From assembly GCA_963931925.1 (NCBI GenBank), contig OZ007583.1, positions 18,971,548-19,035,547 of the forward strand: a stretch of DNA of 64,000 nucleotides, in the 5' to 3' direction. Below, one piece after another: positions 35,818 through 48,839 of this stretch (positions are counted from its first letter, which is position 1; the number at the start of each line of letters is the position of its first letter). The translations under genes were made by a program, and so were the position numbers. The DNA is from Onchidella celtica. Taxonomy: Eukaryota; Mollusca; Gastropoda; Systellommatophora; Onchidiidae. A model generated the notes under the pieces. That model was not told the origin of the DNA. It did no database searches and saw only the letters and a program-made list of their open reading frames with translations.

Positions 35818-37064
35818 TGTCAAGAACAGATTTAATTCATGAATGTTTCCACTGACTAAATTTTTGTGAGAGAGCAGTGAGTAATTTTTACAAACGTAAT
35901 TATTGTGCGAGCCAGCATAACTTGGTCTCGTAAACAATTTGTTTTGAACAGTTTTTTTCCTAAAAGATAGACAGAAAGTGTGGGGAAGGATAGACGGACA
36001 GCGTAGGTGTGCAGGGCTGAGCACTTTTTATATCTCGTGTTTTGAACTAGGTTTAGTAGAGAGGGAAGGGGTGAGTAGGAATTAAATGTTGTTGAGACGT
36101 CTGTTGACGTACAGAAAATACCGTGATCCAGAGTAAAAGCTCGGGGTTTTGAACATGTTAAGAATTTATTGCTATAAAATTACATTTTATTGTCTTGAGT
36201 GATTCGACCTTTGATGTCGATCCAAGGTCGTTGCGTAGGGCTGTTACTTAAAATAACTCAGTTCGGCAGCTGAGCTAGAAGTTGTTGCACCAATCACAAT
36301 CCAGGAATTAGACGGTAAGCTGCAGATGCAGTCCAGTATTTAAGGCCATACAGAACTTAGTTCTGGGCCACATGTAGACAATCCATTTACGAGGTGGACG
36401 GCGAGCTCTCAGCCAGATGAGAAGTCATAGAGACGCAGCGATTGAGCTGATATGTACAGTGATGGAGCATTGTCAGAAATCTACGCTCCTGAGCCCAAGA
36501 CTACTTGTTTGAGCATTAAACCCACAGCGCTAATATCAACAGCCCTCACATTGTGAGGGCCGAATGGTGAGCTAAAGATTTTAATTCCATGCTGAATTTA
36601 CAGCCAGCTACAAATGTAGACTGTTGACCAGTACTGCCAGACCACATGCATTTCCCGCGACCACGTGTGAACTACACCAGAGCGCGCCTGGCAGAGACGC
36701 TATATAAATATGTTTTAGTATGAAGAGAGATAGAACTTTAAACCTTACAGGATCCGTCGCCCTCGGGCGCGGATTCTTTTGAATGTAAATTTATTGTGAC
36801 TTAGATAACTTCATATTACATTGCCTTAAGTACTTCATAGTTGCTCCTCAGCTTAGCTGAGCATTTTCAGTTGCTATTGTATTCGTTATCTATTGTATAT
36901 TTTATCTTTGAATTTGTTAGATATATAAACTTTACAGTCTGTTACTCAAATTGATTTATTTAGTTTTTAGAGTGAAAGTTGTTTAATTGTTGTTGTTTTT
37001 TGTGCTCGTGTGATTGGGAAGCGGACCTCTCGATCTATATTCCCCAAAATCCCGATCCGCGACA
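35818..37064 (+). repeat. 5' LTR of element C
   Basis: TGTCAAGAACAG...GATCCGCGACA. A TATA box-like TATATAAATA lies at 36701-36710, with likely transcription start shortly after. The internal sequence after the LTR begins CTGGAGGGGACACTAC, a possible primer site whose tRNA was not identified. Confidence 0.92.
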
Positions 37065-38453
37065 CTGGAGGGGACACTACACGACATTGTTTAATTTATA
37101 GTTTATTTAGATTAGATTATAATATCGTTTTTCTCTTTGATTAACTTTTGTTTCTTTTCAGTTTCAGTGCTCACGTGGTCTGCACGTTGAGCTACTTTAA
37201 TTACTTCATTGTATTTAGTTTTGTATACTGCTTTCTTTGATTATTTGTTCCACATATTTCCGGATCTCCCATTGACCCGAGGATCGAGGCCAAGGAGACT
37301 TCAACATAACTGAACGAAGAAAGACAAACGTACTGACCGTGGTGTACGCAAGGGCTAAAGGAATCTCCACCAGTTCCTTGAGTTAAGTGATTCCATCCTT
37401 AATATTGTCTGCGTTAAGGAGTTGAGTGTTCCTCCTTCTGTTTTACAGGCTGATTTTACTTTTTCTCTCTGTTTAGGAACTCACGGGCGGTGGCGAGGGC
37501 GTTCTTACGTTTGCGGGTCCCCCCTGCCAAAGTGGTGGCTTGGTCGCAGACTCTGCCGTCTCGACGACAGATTGTGCGGTCTCGCAACACCAGTGGTTAT
37601 TAAAACTGTGGGAAGTCGCATTCGCGAAAACGGACTTTGATAGGGATCTGTACACTTTGTTTAGATTGTAGCGTTTCCATCTTCCTCGTTGTTTTAGGAA
37701 GACGTCTCTCTTGTCCTCTTCTTAATCCTACCTGTAAATATGTTCAGACTGTAGAGTTTGTTATTGTCCGTCTTTTTTTGTTGGTCTGGCGTCTAGTTTC
37801 GTGTTGTTTTTTTATTACACCTTACGTACATTATAATTATACATTCCTTTGTTTAATATAATGCCTGTGTGAGTCATGTGTCTACATTGACACATTGATT
37901 GAGTTTATCTGGTTATTGTGACGTATAAGGCTGATACGCCAGAGTATATATTTATATATTGGGAATATTGATTCCCCATTCAAGTGCAGTTGTGCACCTG
38001 CCTTGAATACCCAGTATATAATTACTGAAGTTATTGTTCTTTAAAGAGAACTACCGGTAATAAAATTACCTTGCAATTGCAATTATACAAGAGCTATAGA
38101 AAAAGAGCTAAAAATATTAATCAACGATCTAATATTCGTTGATTCACGTGTAATTATATATTACATCGGCAGTGATAACAGTAAGGACACTGCGATTTCA
38201 TTGAAGAAGGAACATTGTTTGTATTTTGTCGTCTACTAGGGACGTCGACCCGACGAGTGCAAATTGCCTCAGGGATTAATAATCGCGGAGTTAAATAAGT
38301 AAATATTTTTTATCGCGTATCGGATTAACGTAAATACTACAGTGATAACATAGTACACTGTCAGACGGGTTATGGCGTGAATTTATCCGGATACCTGTCC
38401 AATAACATTACCAGATCTCCTGTAGAGACCTATTGTGAGTGTAACTAATCATA
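37065..38453 (+). other. Leader of element C
   Basis: A 1.4 kb untranslated leader between 5' LTR and gag. No gene is supported in it. Confidence 0.6.
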
Positions 38454-41400
38454 ATGGCCGATTACACTTCCTATATAAATTCAGCGAAGCTGTTAGGCAT
38501 ACCCGAGGACCAGCTGGCTTCTTGGTGCGAGAGTAAACTACAAGAAGACCTAGCTAGAGAAGAGCGGGCCGCAGAAAGAGCCGAGAAGGCCGCGGAACGC
38601 GAACGACAAAGAGAAATAGAAGAAAGAGCCGACAAAGTGGCTCATCGAGAGCACGAAATTGCCCTAAAGAAATTAGAGCTGCAAGGAAACCAACCGACCG
38701 CGGTTCCAACGAATAATGTTAAAGCAAAACCAAAGCTTCCAACCTATAATGATAAGGTCGACCAGATCGATTCTTATATTCATCGTTTTGAGCTCCACGC
38801 GGTAGCCGCCGGATGGGAAAGAACTGAATGGACTTCGTGCCTTGCAAATTTATTAACGGGACGTGCACTTGAAGTATTCCATGGCCTCAACATCGAGGAT
38901 TCTAAAAATTACGACATCCTTAAAAAGGCTCTTTTAAAGCGTTTTCAACACACCGAGGACGGTTTTCACCAAAGATTCCGGAGTTGTAAGCCAGATCCGT
39001 CCGAAAATTTTTCAACGTACGTCGACCGCCTAAAGCACTACTTAGACCGCTGGATTCAGCTGGCTGGTGTCGCTGACGGTAATTTTAAAGGGCTTTATGG
39101 GCTCGTTCTGAAGGACCAAATATTTAACGCGTGCCATTCAGAACTAGTCTCCCACATTAAAGAGTGGGCACCTAAGACGTTAGCGGAAATCACGTCCTTA
39201 GTAGAACAGTACGCGTCCGCACACCCTAATCGTTCGCTGGCTAAAGCCAAAACTAGCGAACCGTTTTATGCCGGAGTCGGTGGAACTGCGCCAATGGGTA
39301 CAAGAAATTCTCGACCAGTTCATCGCCAGACGCCGCCTCCGCGTGCATATTCCGAACCGCCGCCCAATAAAGCCCGCGGTTTTCCAAGCCGTGCTGGACC
39401 TCCCAGTCGGGGACATTTTATTCGCTATTCAGGTCCACCCCGTCGTGACGTTAACGAGGGCTACCATTATCAGAGCCCACCATGTCCACCTCCTTGGGCA
39501 TATTATAATAATCCATATAATGCACCTCCAATGCAACCCAGACGTAATATATATGACAGCATTAGGTGTTATCGGTGCAATAAACCAGGTCATACTTCAA
39601 AATATTGTAGGGTTAAGTTTGAAGCTGCAAATGCTTGCACCGTCATTGTTCCGGCTGCACAGAGTAGCCGTACCGTTGAAATTACGTCGCCCATGACGGG
39701 CACCGTTCCGGTTATGTCGGCCCTCCGTCAACACGGGTCATTGACCTTATATGAGGGTCATGTTAACGCCATACCCGCGTCTGTCTTACGCGATTCAGGT
39801 TGCACCACTATCGGTGTTAGGGAATCACTGGTCAGACCGACCCAGCTGATTGAACAACAGGCAACTTGCATTACTTTCGGGGGCTCCGTCGAGCGATTCC
39901 GTCTCGCGGAGATATACATCTACACGCCATTTATTACAGGTGTCGTAACGGCATGCGTATTACCAAATCCGGTTGCCGATCTAATTATTGGTAATTTACC
40001 ACAGGTTAATGATACACCTGCCGGCCAGTTAAAAGTTTGGAACGAAAACGTTGCGTGTCACCACACAACAGTCAAAACGTCCACCGGATGGTAATTTACA
40101 AACCCCTGCGTTTGATTTTAATGTCACGCCTACAGTTTTCTATAAGGAACAACAAAGCGATCCATCATTAAAACCGCTGTTTGCCAAAGTTCAGCCTCAG
40201 AACGGAAATGCCTCTCCGTTTATCATTAAAAATGAATTATTATACAGAAATTTCCGAAATAAACGTGAGACCATTGAGCAGCTCGTGGTGCCTAAGTCGT
40301 TCCGTCGCGACATTCTGCGTCTCGCGCATGATACATCATTTTCAGGCCATCAAGGTTCAGCCAGAACCAAATCACGGATATTGGCTCATTTTTTCTGGCC
40401 TGGTGTATACGCGGACGTGAACCGTTTTGTGGCGCGCTGCGATGTATGTCAAAAACGTACACCTAAAGGTAAAGCATCACGCGCACCCCTTCAGGAGATG
40501 CCTCCAGTCTCAACACCATTCGAGCGTGTCGCAGTTGACATAGTAGGTCCTCTTAGTAAATCAGACAGAGGCCATCGATTCATCCTTTCGGTAATCGACT
40601 ACGCGACGCGCTGGCCTGAGGCTATTCCTTTGAGAGACATTACGGCTGACCATGTCGCTGAGGCGCTTGTTACTATTTTCTCGCGAGTCGGATTTCCGAC
40701 CGAGATTCTTTCAGACAGAGGACCACAATTCACCTCTGATCTATACAAAAAGGTACTAGAATTAGCGGGAATTAAACAGAAATTAACGTCCCCCTATCAT
40801 CCGCAGTCAAATGGTTGTTGCGAGAGGTGGAATGCGAGCATGAAGTCTATGCTAGCACGCGTATCCGCCGACAAACCTGGAGACTGGGACCGTCAGCTCC
40901 CCGCTATTCTCTTCGCCTATAGGGAACTCCCGAACGCGTCCACGGGTTTCTCCCCATTTGAGTTATTATACGGACGTAAACCACGTGGCCCGATGGCCAT
41001 ACTTAGTCAATTGTTCGCCGGTTCTGAAACCGACGATTATGATACGCGATGCGCGTATCAATATGTTGTCGATCTCCGACAACGAATTATTAATGCATGC
41101 AAAACCGCTCTGCAATTTGCATGCGCTAGAGCGAGTTCTTCAAAATTTTATCGCGATCAGGGCGCCCAAATGCGCGCCTTGTCAGTCGGAGATCTGACAC
41201 TTGTTCTTTTGCCGCAAACGCAAAACAAACTCCTTCTAACTTGGAAGGGACCATACAGAGTCCTTAAGAGACTCTCCAGAGTGAATTATTTGATAGATAT
41301 TCGTGGGCAGAGGAAAATATTTCATATTAATATGCTGAAAAAGTACCTGCCTAGCGATGATCGGCGTAACAACTCCGTTCATGTCGTCCCAATGGCCAAC

Positions 41401-41712
41401 GCGGCTTTAGTTACTGTCGACGACGAGGATCCTTTGAGTATCGACAAATCGTTGCCCATATTACAGGCCACCGAGAGTATAAACGATGTTAATATCAATG
41501 ATGAGCTTGCGCCGTCGCAGAAACAGGATCTTACACACCTGCTCCAAGAATTTGCCACGGTGTTCACGGATTTGCCGGGTTGTACGTCTTTAGTCCAACA
41601 TGTAATACGACTTCGCACAGACGTACCGGTGTTTGTTAAACCGTACCCGCGCCCGCTGCACGCTCACGAAACGATAATTACAGAAGTACGTGCCATGCTA
41701 CGGCTAGGCGTG
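38454..41712 (+). pseudogene. Gag-protease-integrase region of element C (fossil)
   Basis: Gag starts MADYTSYINSAKLLG with a charged coiled coil, then a gag core, a Pro-rich stretch and one CCHC knuckle CYRCNKPGHTSKYC near 39570. The protease motif is LRDSGCTTIGV near 39790. The integrase has an HHCC finger (LAHDTSFSGH ... CDVCQ) and catalytic motifs VDIVGPL, LSDRGPQF and CCERWN, followed by WKGPY of the GPY/F module. The start of the RT region follows before element B interrupts it. Confidence 0.85.
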
Positions 41713-42897
41713 TGTCACAAATCCCAGACTGGGAGATGTAATAAGTATGACAGGACAACAATCACGAACAAACAAGTTAACACTTAACAGAACAATCCAT
41801 CAGACTCACACATTTATTAAACATAATTATACATATAATAGCGCAATTACATATATTATATTATTGAAATGACTGCCGTACAACGGCCTTATTCTCACAC
41901 ACACTCTCCCGCGGACCCACAATCCGGTAGTCACTCCTAAAGGCACTTCGGCCTCAGCCTCTCCCCTCAGGGTCTTAATAGTACATTAATGATTCACTGG
42001 CACCGCAGTCTCTCAATATCACCTTCCTATTGTCATACACCTTAGCACTCCCCTAGCACCTCCGCAGGGCAATAACACATTATTATTTCCATAGCCATCA
42101 ACATGGCAACAACATAATATCAGTTCACTAGCCTATCAACATGGCAACAATATAGTATCTCATTCACTCTCATATCTACGTCCCTGTCCGTGACCTGACT
42201 GCCACGACTTTATGTGCCTCTACTGTCCTGCACTGACAGCCTCACTTCTGGCCTATGTGTGGCCTCCGGCCCTATGCTGGCCTATCCCCTGTGCTCATCG
42301 AGGTGGCTCTGCGGCCCGTCCCCGACACCTACAAGAATAACATTACATTGGTATAATACCCTACCATTTCTATTCACTCCACCTCTCCTTACAACCCATG
42401 AAGCGTACACACACTAGTTCACCTTTCACTCACCACACATCTTACGGTAACACACCTCCATCGGAGTACACACTACTCACTCGCGCTACAAATCCATGAA
42501 CTCACTTTCATCTATCGCTCGTGGCGCACATTGCTATATCCAATATCAAGGACTTCCACATTCCTCACATATACTTATTCACATCATGGTAATAGACGAA
42601 TATAGTATAATACATCAATCATAATAATCAATCAACGTTCTACATACCAGTCATAACTGGAAAGACTCTCACTAGTCTTCTCGACTGCTTCCCCTTTATG
42701 TCCGCCCGATGGGCTTTTATTCACAGGTCCGATCCCTAGGACCTTCTAACTTGCAGTGATAGTAATACCGCGCTTTCGCCTCCTTCAGACCCCCCACTCA
42801 TGACATGCACGACTTTTCTTCCCTGTCTCCGTGCGTTAATTTTACTCTCCTCCTTTCCCCCCGTAATTATTAACTATCGCTCACTCCACTCGTGACA
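41713..42897 (-). repeat. 3' LTR of element B
   Basis: TGTCACAAATCC...CACTCGTGACA, 1185 bp. It abuts the polypurine tract. A 67-codon frame within it runs antisense to the element and was not called as a gene. Confidence 0.95.
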
Positions 42898-42920
42898 TCA
42901 TCCCCCACCCCAAAAAAATT
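42898..42920 (-). promoter_or_regulatory. Polypurine tract of element B
   Basis: The element-strand G/A run TTTTTTTGGGGTGGGGG lies directly before the 3' LTR and is identical in type to that of element A. Confidence 0.75.
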
Positions 42921-43254
42921 AATGCAATTAATTTCAAATCGCATCAAGATGACTGTCAACGAGTGAGTGTGAGCAATACGTACACTAAAAAAAAATGACC
43001 TAGCAGTTCCCCTAGTATATAAAATACCGAAATCAGGGGAAAATATGGGGATCAATATGGCCTGCAATATGCATATATGTGTCACATCATGAATAGCTAA
43101 CTAACCCCAATACTTAATACAGAATCAAAAACCATTCAACCTATCAACCATTCTTCATATCATATTTATAATGTCAATATTTTAAAGTCGACTCATTCAC
43201 ACAGATCCTGTCAATGTTCCTGTCCTCCGATGTATAAGCTGCTGAACTCTTCCC

Positions 43255-46200
43255 CTAGGCTCGACTAAGGTAGTCGGCGATATGATTGCTGGTTCCTGGA
43301 ATTGGTTGAATAACGAAGGTATACGGCTGCAAAGCCAATGCCCATCTAGACAAGCGTGGGCTGGACGAACGATTCTTCGACAAAAATGTCAGTGGCTTGT
43401 GGTCTGTCTGGATACAAAATTCTCGTCCCATGAGATAACGTCCCAGTTTCTGGACGGACCAGACAATGGCAAGACACTCACGCTCTATCACAGAATACTT
43501 TCTTTCTCTCTGCAATAACTTCCTACTGACATAACATACAGGATGGAGACATTCGTTCTTCTCCTGTAGAAGACAAGCGCCGACACCAGAGTCCGACGCA
43601 TCCGTTCTGAGGATAAAATTTGATCGAAAATCGGGTAATATCAGAATGGGTGACGATGATAATGCTGTCACCAAATTATCAAATGATGTCTGACATTCAG
43701 ACGTCCACTGGACCTTATCGGGTTGTCCCTTCTTAGTAAGGTCAGTAAGAGAAGATGACAAGGAGGAAAAATTTGGAATGAACTTTCTGTAATAATTTAA
43801 AATCCCCACTAAGCTTCTGACTTGTTTCTTTGTTTTTGGGATTTGCAACCCTACTAACTTGTCAATTTTTGTTTCTTCAGGTCTCTGAACACCTCTACCC
43901 ACAATATGTCCTAAGAATACTATCTCTGGACATGCCAACTCCATCTTTGCGGGTTTAGCAGTTAACCCAAAATGACGTAATCGTTGAAAAATTACTGTTA
44001 GTGTCTGAATATGATCAGACCATGTCGACGTATGGCATGCTATATCGTCAAAGAATGACACGACATTAGGTATGTCCTTCAACACTAATCTCATTAATCG
44101 TGCAAACGTCGCTGGCGCGTTTACCAACCCAAATGGCATGACCTTAAATTGGAATAATCCAATGGGCGTTTGAAACGCCGTGTATTGTTTAGACTCCTCA
44201 GTAAGCGGGATTTCCCAATACCCTTTCGTCAAATCTATCTTGGAAAACCACGTGGACCCGGCCAATGAAGCTATTAATTCCTCCTGAAACGGAATAGGCT
44301 CCCTATCGCCTACCGTAATAGTGTTCAGTCTTCGAAAATCAATACAGAACCGCACCGATCCATCAAGTTTTTTCACGAGGACGATGGGTGATGAATACGG
44401 CGATGTTGATGGTTCTATCACATCTAACTTCAACATTGACTCAACTTCCTTTATGACTCTATCTCTCGAAGAAAAAGGCAACGGATACGGTCTAAGAAAT
44501 ACTGGCTTATCCGAAGTCAACTTTATTTGGTGCTGGATCACCGTAGTGCGACCCGGCAAATCCGTAACAACATCCGGAAATGACGCTAACAGGGTCTCAA
44601 GTTCCCTACTCCTTGAACTCGTAAGGTCAGGGTTAATTTTAACGTCCCTGTAACCTTGTGTCGCAGTTAACTCCGGCAATTGAATTTGTAACTCTTCCTG
44701 CGCCTCGGTGTCGCTTACGTCACAGTCCAACTGGTCTACGACCCCCGTACAAGCTGTAGAGAAGACAGTCTCCTCTGGTCTTGTCTGTGCACACAGATAC
44801 TGTGGTCTCTCATAAAATCTCTGTAGCATATTAACATGGAAAACCTTACTCGTTCCATCAATGTGGATAGCGTAATCTACCTTTGAAACAACTCGCTCAA
44901 TAACATAAGGACCTTTCCATGTCATCAATAACTTATTATGGTCCGTAGGTAACAACAACAGAACCTTGTCTCCTGGCTTAAAAATTCTCAGTTTGGAACC
45001 TCTATCTTTATAGTCTTTTGCTCTTTTCGAAGCGATACCCGAAGCTTCTTCTGCTATAGTGCGCGCTGAAGATAGTCTTTCTCTTAAATCAACAAGGTAC
45101 TGAAACACCGAAATCTGCTCATCGTCTCCCGATGATGGCGACGTCATCATGTCCCGAAGAACATCAGTTGGGCCCCTAGGACTACGACCGTACATCATTT
45201 CGAACGGCGAGAATCCCGTTGACTCCTGCCGTACCTCTCTGTACGCGAATAGCACTGCAGGGATATATCTATCCCAATCTTTAGGGCGATCAGCAGCTAC
45301 CTTACGCAGCATCGACTTTAACGTCGAGTTCAATCTCTCGCACATGCCATTAGCCTGCGGATGATAAGGGGTGGTAGTGATGGGTTGTATACTGAATAAG
45401 CGGAACAATTCCTTCATCATCTGCGACGTAAATTGCGCGCCCCTATCAGACAGAATTTGCTCTGGTATTCCTACCCTAGCGAAAATTGCAAACAACGCTT
45501 CCGCGACTGCCTCAGACGTTATGGTCCGCAGAGGAACCGCCTCTGGCCATCTCGTAGCATTACATATGACCGTTAAGAAAAATCGATTCCCCCTATAGGT
45601 CGCTGGGTGAATGGGGCCAACAAGGTCTATCGAGACCTTTTTAAACGGTTCCGAAATGGTGGGGATCTTTTGAAGAGGGGCCTGGGGTGTACGACCCTTA
45701 TGCGTCGTCTTTTGGCACGCACTGCACGTCTTACAATAGACCTGCACATCTCTGTGGATCGATGGCCAGTAAAAATTTTTAAGAACCCTTTCTTTGGTTC
45801 TAGCTATCCCCATATGACCCGCTAATGGGACATCATGTGCCAAATGCAATACTGTTGCGATCAGCAACGCTGGCACAACGACCTGCTTTAAAATGGAGGA
45901 CACCGTTACATACTTACGGAACAGAATGCCCCCCTGGACAAAAAAAGAAGATGACCCGTTTTTATATTTCCTCGTTTTCTCGGTTCGCGCTTCCCCAAAA
46001 CATGGGTTTAATGATGGGTCCTCCCTTTGTAATCTCGCCAAGCGCTCTGGCGTGATATCTAGGTTGACCGCTGGCGTAGCCAAAGGTCTAATCCTATCTT
46101 TATCCGCTACCCGTCGACGTGTTTCGACCGCGGCGCAAAAGTCAATACCTTTTGATTGCGACCATGCTTGCACGTTCTCATCGGAAGGGGAAACGACCCG

Positions 46201-47892
46201 TGATACATTCCCAATGATGAGCTGGGCGCCTGGAAAGCAACCAACGACTGCTTCGACTTCCCCGCTAAGGAAAGGTGTATCTATCATTATTTTTGCCATG
46301 GGTAATTTCTCAATGGCCCCCGAAAATTGGATGCACGGGACAGTCTCACCTGTAAGCTGTGAATCCCGAATGCAGTCCCTATGCACTCCCACAACGGTAG
46401 ATCCTGTATCTCGTAAAACCGAGACCGGTTCGTCCCCAACAAACCCCGGATAAACCCTAAGACCACCTCCTGTATGACATGAATTTATAACGGGGATCTT
46501 TCTCCCACAAGGTAAAACACCGGAAGATAATAACTTCTCACAACTGGGACACTTAGAATACTGTCCGCCTCCGTTGTCCGATGTAACACACGCAGCCGCA
46601 TGATGAAATTTATTTGGGGAGCATGGACTGGAGCTACTGTCCACGTTCGCCGCTATCCTATCTGCCGGGCAGTTCACGCTGATGTGATCTGCTCTTCCGC
46701 AGTTCCAACACTTCGCGGCCCTACACTCGCGCGAAAAGTGACCCACGCGTCCGCAAGTCCAACACTCCGCTCCCTGTGCTGCTCTAGGCCTGGGTCCCCG
46801 TGACCCCTCGCGACCGGAACTAGAGTCCCTATGCCGTCGGTCATCGGCAAAGGTCACAAGTCGGCCCCGGCCATTACCGCGACCTAGCCCTCCTGCTCGG
46901 TCAAACTTACCGGGTCCATATGCCGGTGATTGGTGATAGCCCCTACGCTGCCCCTGGGCTTGCCCGCTATAGGCACCACGCCGACGCGACCTGTCCCCAA
47001 GTCCTGCCGGCGACCCTTCGACAACGGCGACGTACCCAGCATCTTGGACGTACGCCCTGGCGACTGGTTTGGACGGATGCGCCGTACGGTATGCCTCCGC
47101 CAACCTAGACGCCTCCTGCACCGTCGCGGGTTCGTTCTCTTTCAGGAAAGCCACCAGATCTTTGTGGCACGACGCGTACAGCTGGTCACGGATCATTAAG
47201 TCTTTCAGTTTGGCAAAATCCGTGCCCACATGCGCCAAGTCTACCCAGTTCGCGAAATACTCCGTTAGTCTCGCGACGAAGGCAGCAAAGTCCTCCCTGG
47301 TATCTGCACGTGCTCGCCTAAACTGCTCCCGGAAATATTCCTCGGTACGCGCAAATCGGCGAAGCAGCAAAGCCTTCAGCTTATCGTAATCTTGCACGTC
47401 TTCGCGCTGTAGCTCTTTAAAGTAGGTTAACGCTCGCCCCTGCAATAGAGACGCCAGGTACGTGGCCCATAATTCCTTATTTTCCCCCCATTGCAATTGT
47501 GCGTTCAGTTCGAACCTGTAAAGGAAGGCGTCTATGTCGTCCTTCCGGTCGTCGAACGTAGGGAGCTTAATCCTAACGCCACCCTTATTGTGTACCTGCC
47601 GCTCAGCCGTTCCCGCTGGCGTATTCTTCTTGAGTTCTAACTCCGCAATCTTTACTTGCGCCTCTATCTCCTTTAACCTTATCTCCTGCTCCCGTTCTTG
47701 AGCTTCTATCTCCTTTAACTTAAACTCCCTCTCCTCTTCTCTCTGTCGGTCTTGAGCCTCTTTTTCTCGCTCTCTATCCTTAGCACGCTCATCGCGCAAA
47801 TCCGCCTGCTGTTCTTTAATCCAGCCGCGTAGCTCCTCTCCCTCCAGGCCAAGTTCCTTACCCAACTTCATTAGTTGTTGGAGTTCCGCCAT
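43255..47892 (-). CDS. Gag-pol polyprotein of element B (1545 aa; gag-PR-INT-RT-RH)
   Basis: Domains in order: charged coiled-coil gag N-terminus (residues 20-95), gag core (100-280), Arg/Gly-rich stretch (300-370), two CCHC knuckles (377-390, 395-408), protease with DTG at 495-497 and LIIGN near 558. Integrase follows with an HHCC finger (about 683-726) and catalytic Asp756, Asp816 and Glu852 (D-59-D-35-E), then WKGPY (992-996) of the GPY/F module. RT comes after integrase: FSKIDLTKGYW (Asp1220) and FFDD (1280-1283). RNase H has TDAS (Asp1431), a Glu near 1470 and DHKPL (Asp1497). The end NHIADYLSRA is typical of Ty3/gypsy RNase H. Integrase before RT is unusual for Ty3/gypsy and defines Gmr1-like elements. 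No chromodomain or envelope is seen. It is a virus-like element, not a host gene. Confidence 0.95.
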   Translation of the reverse strand: MAELQQLMKLGKELGLEGEELRGWIKEQQADLRDERAKDREREKEAQDRQREEEREFKLKEIEAQEREQEIRLKEIEAQVKIAELELKKNTPAGTAERQVHNKGGVRIKLPTFDDRKDDIDAFLYRFELNAQLQWGENKELWATYLASLLQGRALTYFKELQREDVQDYDKLKALLLRRFARTEEYFREQFRRARADTREDFAAFVARLTEYFANWVDLAHVGTDFAKLKDLMIRDQLYASCHKDLVAFLKENEPATVQEASRLAEAYRTAHPSKPVARAYVQDAGYVAVVEGSPAGLGDRSRRRGAYSGQAQGQRRGYHQSPAYGPGKFDRAGGLGRGNGRGRLVTFADDRRHRDSSSGREGSRGPRPRAAQGAECWTCGRVGHFSRECRAAKCWNCGRADHISVNCPADRIAANVDSSSSPCSPNKFHHAAACVTSDNGGGQYSKCPSCEKLLSSGVLPCGRKIPVINSCHTGGGLRVYPGFVGDEPVSVLRDTGSTVVGVHRDCIRDSQLTGETVPCIQFSGAIEKLPMAKIMIDTPFLSGEVEAVVGCFPGAQLIIGNVSRVVSPSDENVQAWSQSKGIDFCAAVETRRRVADKDRIRPLATPAVNLDITPERLARLQREDPSLNPCFGEARTEKTRKYKNGSSSFFVQGGILFRKYVTVSSILKQVVVPALLIATVLHLAHDVPLAGHMGIARTKERVLKNFYWPSIHRDVQVYCKTCSACQKTTHKGRTPQAPLQKIPTISEPFKKVSIDLVGPIHPATYRGNRFFLTVICNATRWPEAVPLRTITSEAVAEALFAIFARVGIPEQILSDRGAQFTSQMMKELFRLFSIQPITTTPYHPQANGMCERLNSTLKSMLRKVAADRPKDWDRYIPAVLFAYREVRQESTGFSPFEMMYGRSPRGPTDVLRDMMTSPSSGDDEQISVFQYLVDLRERLSSARTIAEEASGIASKRAKDYKDRGSKLRIFKPGDKVLLLLPTDHNKLLMTWKGPYVIERVVSKVDYAIHIDGTSKVFHVNMLQRFYERPQYLCAQTRPEETVFSTACTGVVDQLDCDVSDTEAQEELQIQLPELTATQGYRDVKINPDLTSSRSRELETLLASFPDVVTDLPGRTTVIQHQIKLTSDKPVFLRPYPLPFSSRDRVIKEVESMLKLDVIEPSTSPYSSPIVLVKKLDGSVRFCIDFRRLNTITVGDREPIPFQEELIASLAGSTWFSKIDLTKGYWEIPLTEESKQYTAFQTPIGLFQFKVMPFGLVNAPATFARLMRLVLKDIPNVVSFFDDIACHTSTWSDHIQTLTVIFQRLRHFGLTAKPAKMELACPEIVFLGHIVGRGVQRPEETKIDKLVGLQIPKTKKQVRSLVGILNYYRKFIPNFSSLSSSLTDLTKKGQPDKVQWTSECQTSFDNLVTALSSSPILILPDFRSNFILRTDASDSGVGACLLQEKNECLHPVCYVSRKLLQRERKYSVIERECLAIVWSVQKLGRYLMGREFCIQTDHKPLTFLSKNRSSSPRLSRWALALQPYTFVIQPIPGTSNHIADYLSRA

Positions 47893-48839
47893 TTCACAGA
47901 TTTATGGTTATGGTATATATTTAAAAAAACGGCTAACCTGTCGGTATGATAACTAACGACACGACCAGAGACCTGAGATCACACCAGATATAACAATACC
48001 CAATTGTCTCAAATACAATTCAGAAATTTACGTACTTCCTAACTAATTCTATATTTATAAAATGTATTGCCCTATTAATAATAAAAAAGAGTAGAAAAGA
48101 CAATAATAAGGAAATTCAGTAGAAGGACCACAAGTACGTCAAGGACAACGAACCAGACTAGGACAAAGCTTCTACAAAAAAAAACTATAATGGAAAAAAA
48201 AATGCAACCTACTACGCCGATTACACTACAAGGTACGAACAAGAACAGAGTCTGAAAAAAAAGAACGTATCTACAGAAAGGTAGAAGAGGGACAAGAGAA
48301 ACGTCTTCCTAAAACAACGAGGAAGATAGAACGCTACAATCTAAACAAAAATACAGGTCCCTACAGAACTGGTCACTGTGATGAACGAAGTTCCAAAGTT
48401 TACCACACCTTTTTAAAAGGATAAACTAAGTTCAACACAGCAAACCCGCGCCACCGCCCGTATAACCTATAACGACAACAAAAACAGCAAAAACAGGGAA
48501 AAAGACAGATCAAAGGGACAGCCCACAATCCAGGGCACAAAATTTCAGCTTCACTTAACTTTCAGCCTTATGAGTTTAAGTCCTCGACCTAATCGGAGCT
48601 CTGGCTACTTGTCTCCTCAGGCTGCACGCACACACTCTGAAAAGTTTAAATACACATTAATACCTATTCATAGCAATACATGCATCAATACATATTATTA
48701 TTCATAAACATACATAAATCATATCATCATGAAATTTCCATTCATCCCACGAACAAAGACAACAGCACGAATTCCTAGCACAACAGAAAAACAACTAGAT
48801 ATAATGACTACACAATGTCAAAATGACCACAGGTAAGCA
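47893..48839 (-). other. 5' leader of element B
   Basis: A 0.95 kb untranslated leader between primer site and gag start, similar to that of element A. No gene is supported. Confidence 0.6.

Noticed and set aside
42214-42417. 67-codon frame repeated in several LTRs (also 49355-49558 and, inverted, 11644-11847)
   Set aside because: It runs antisense to the element and its conservation follows from LTR identity. No known domain is present.
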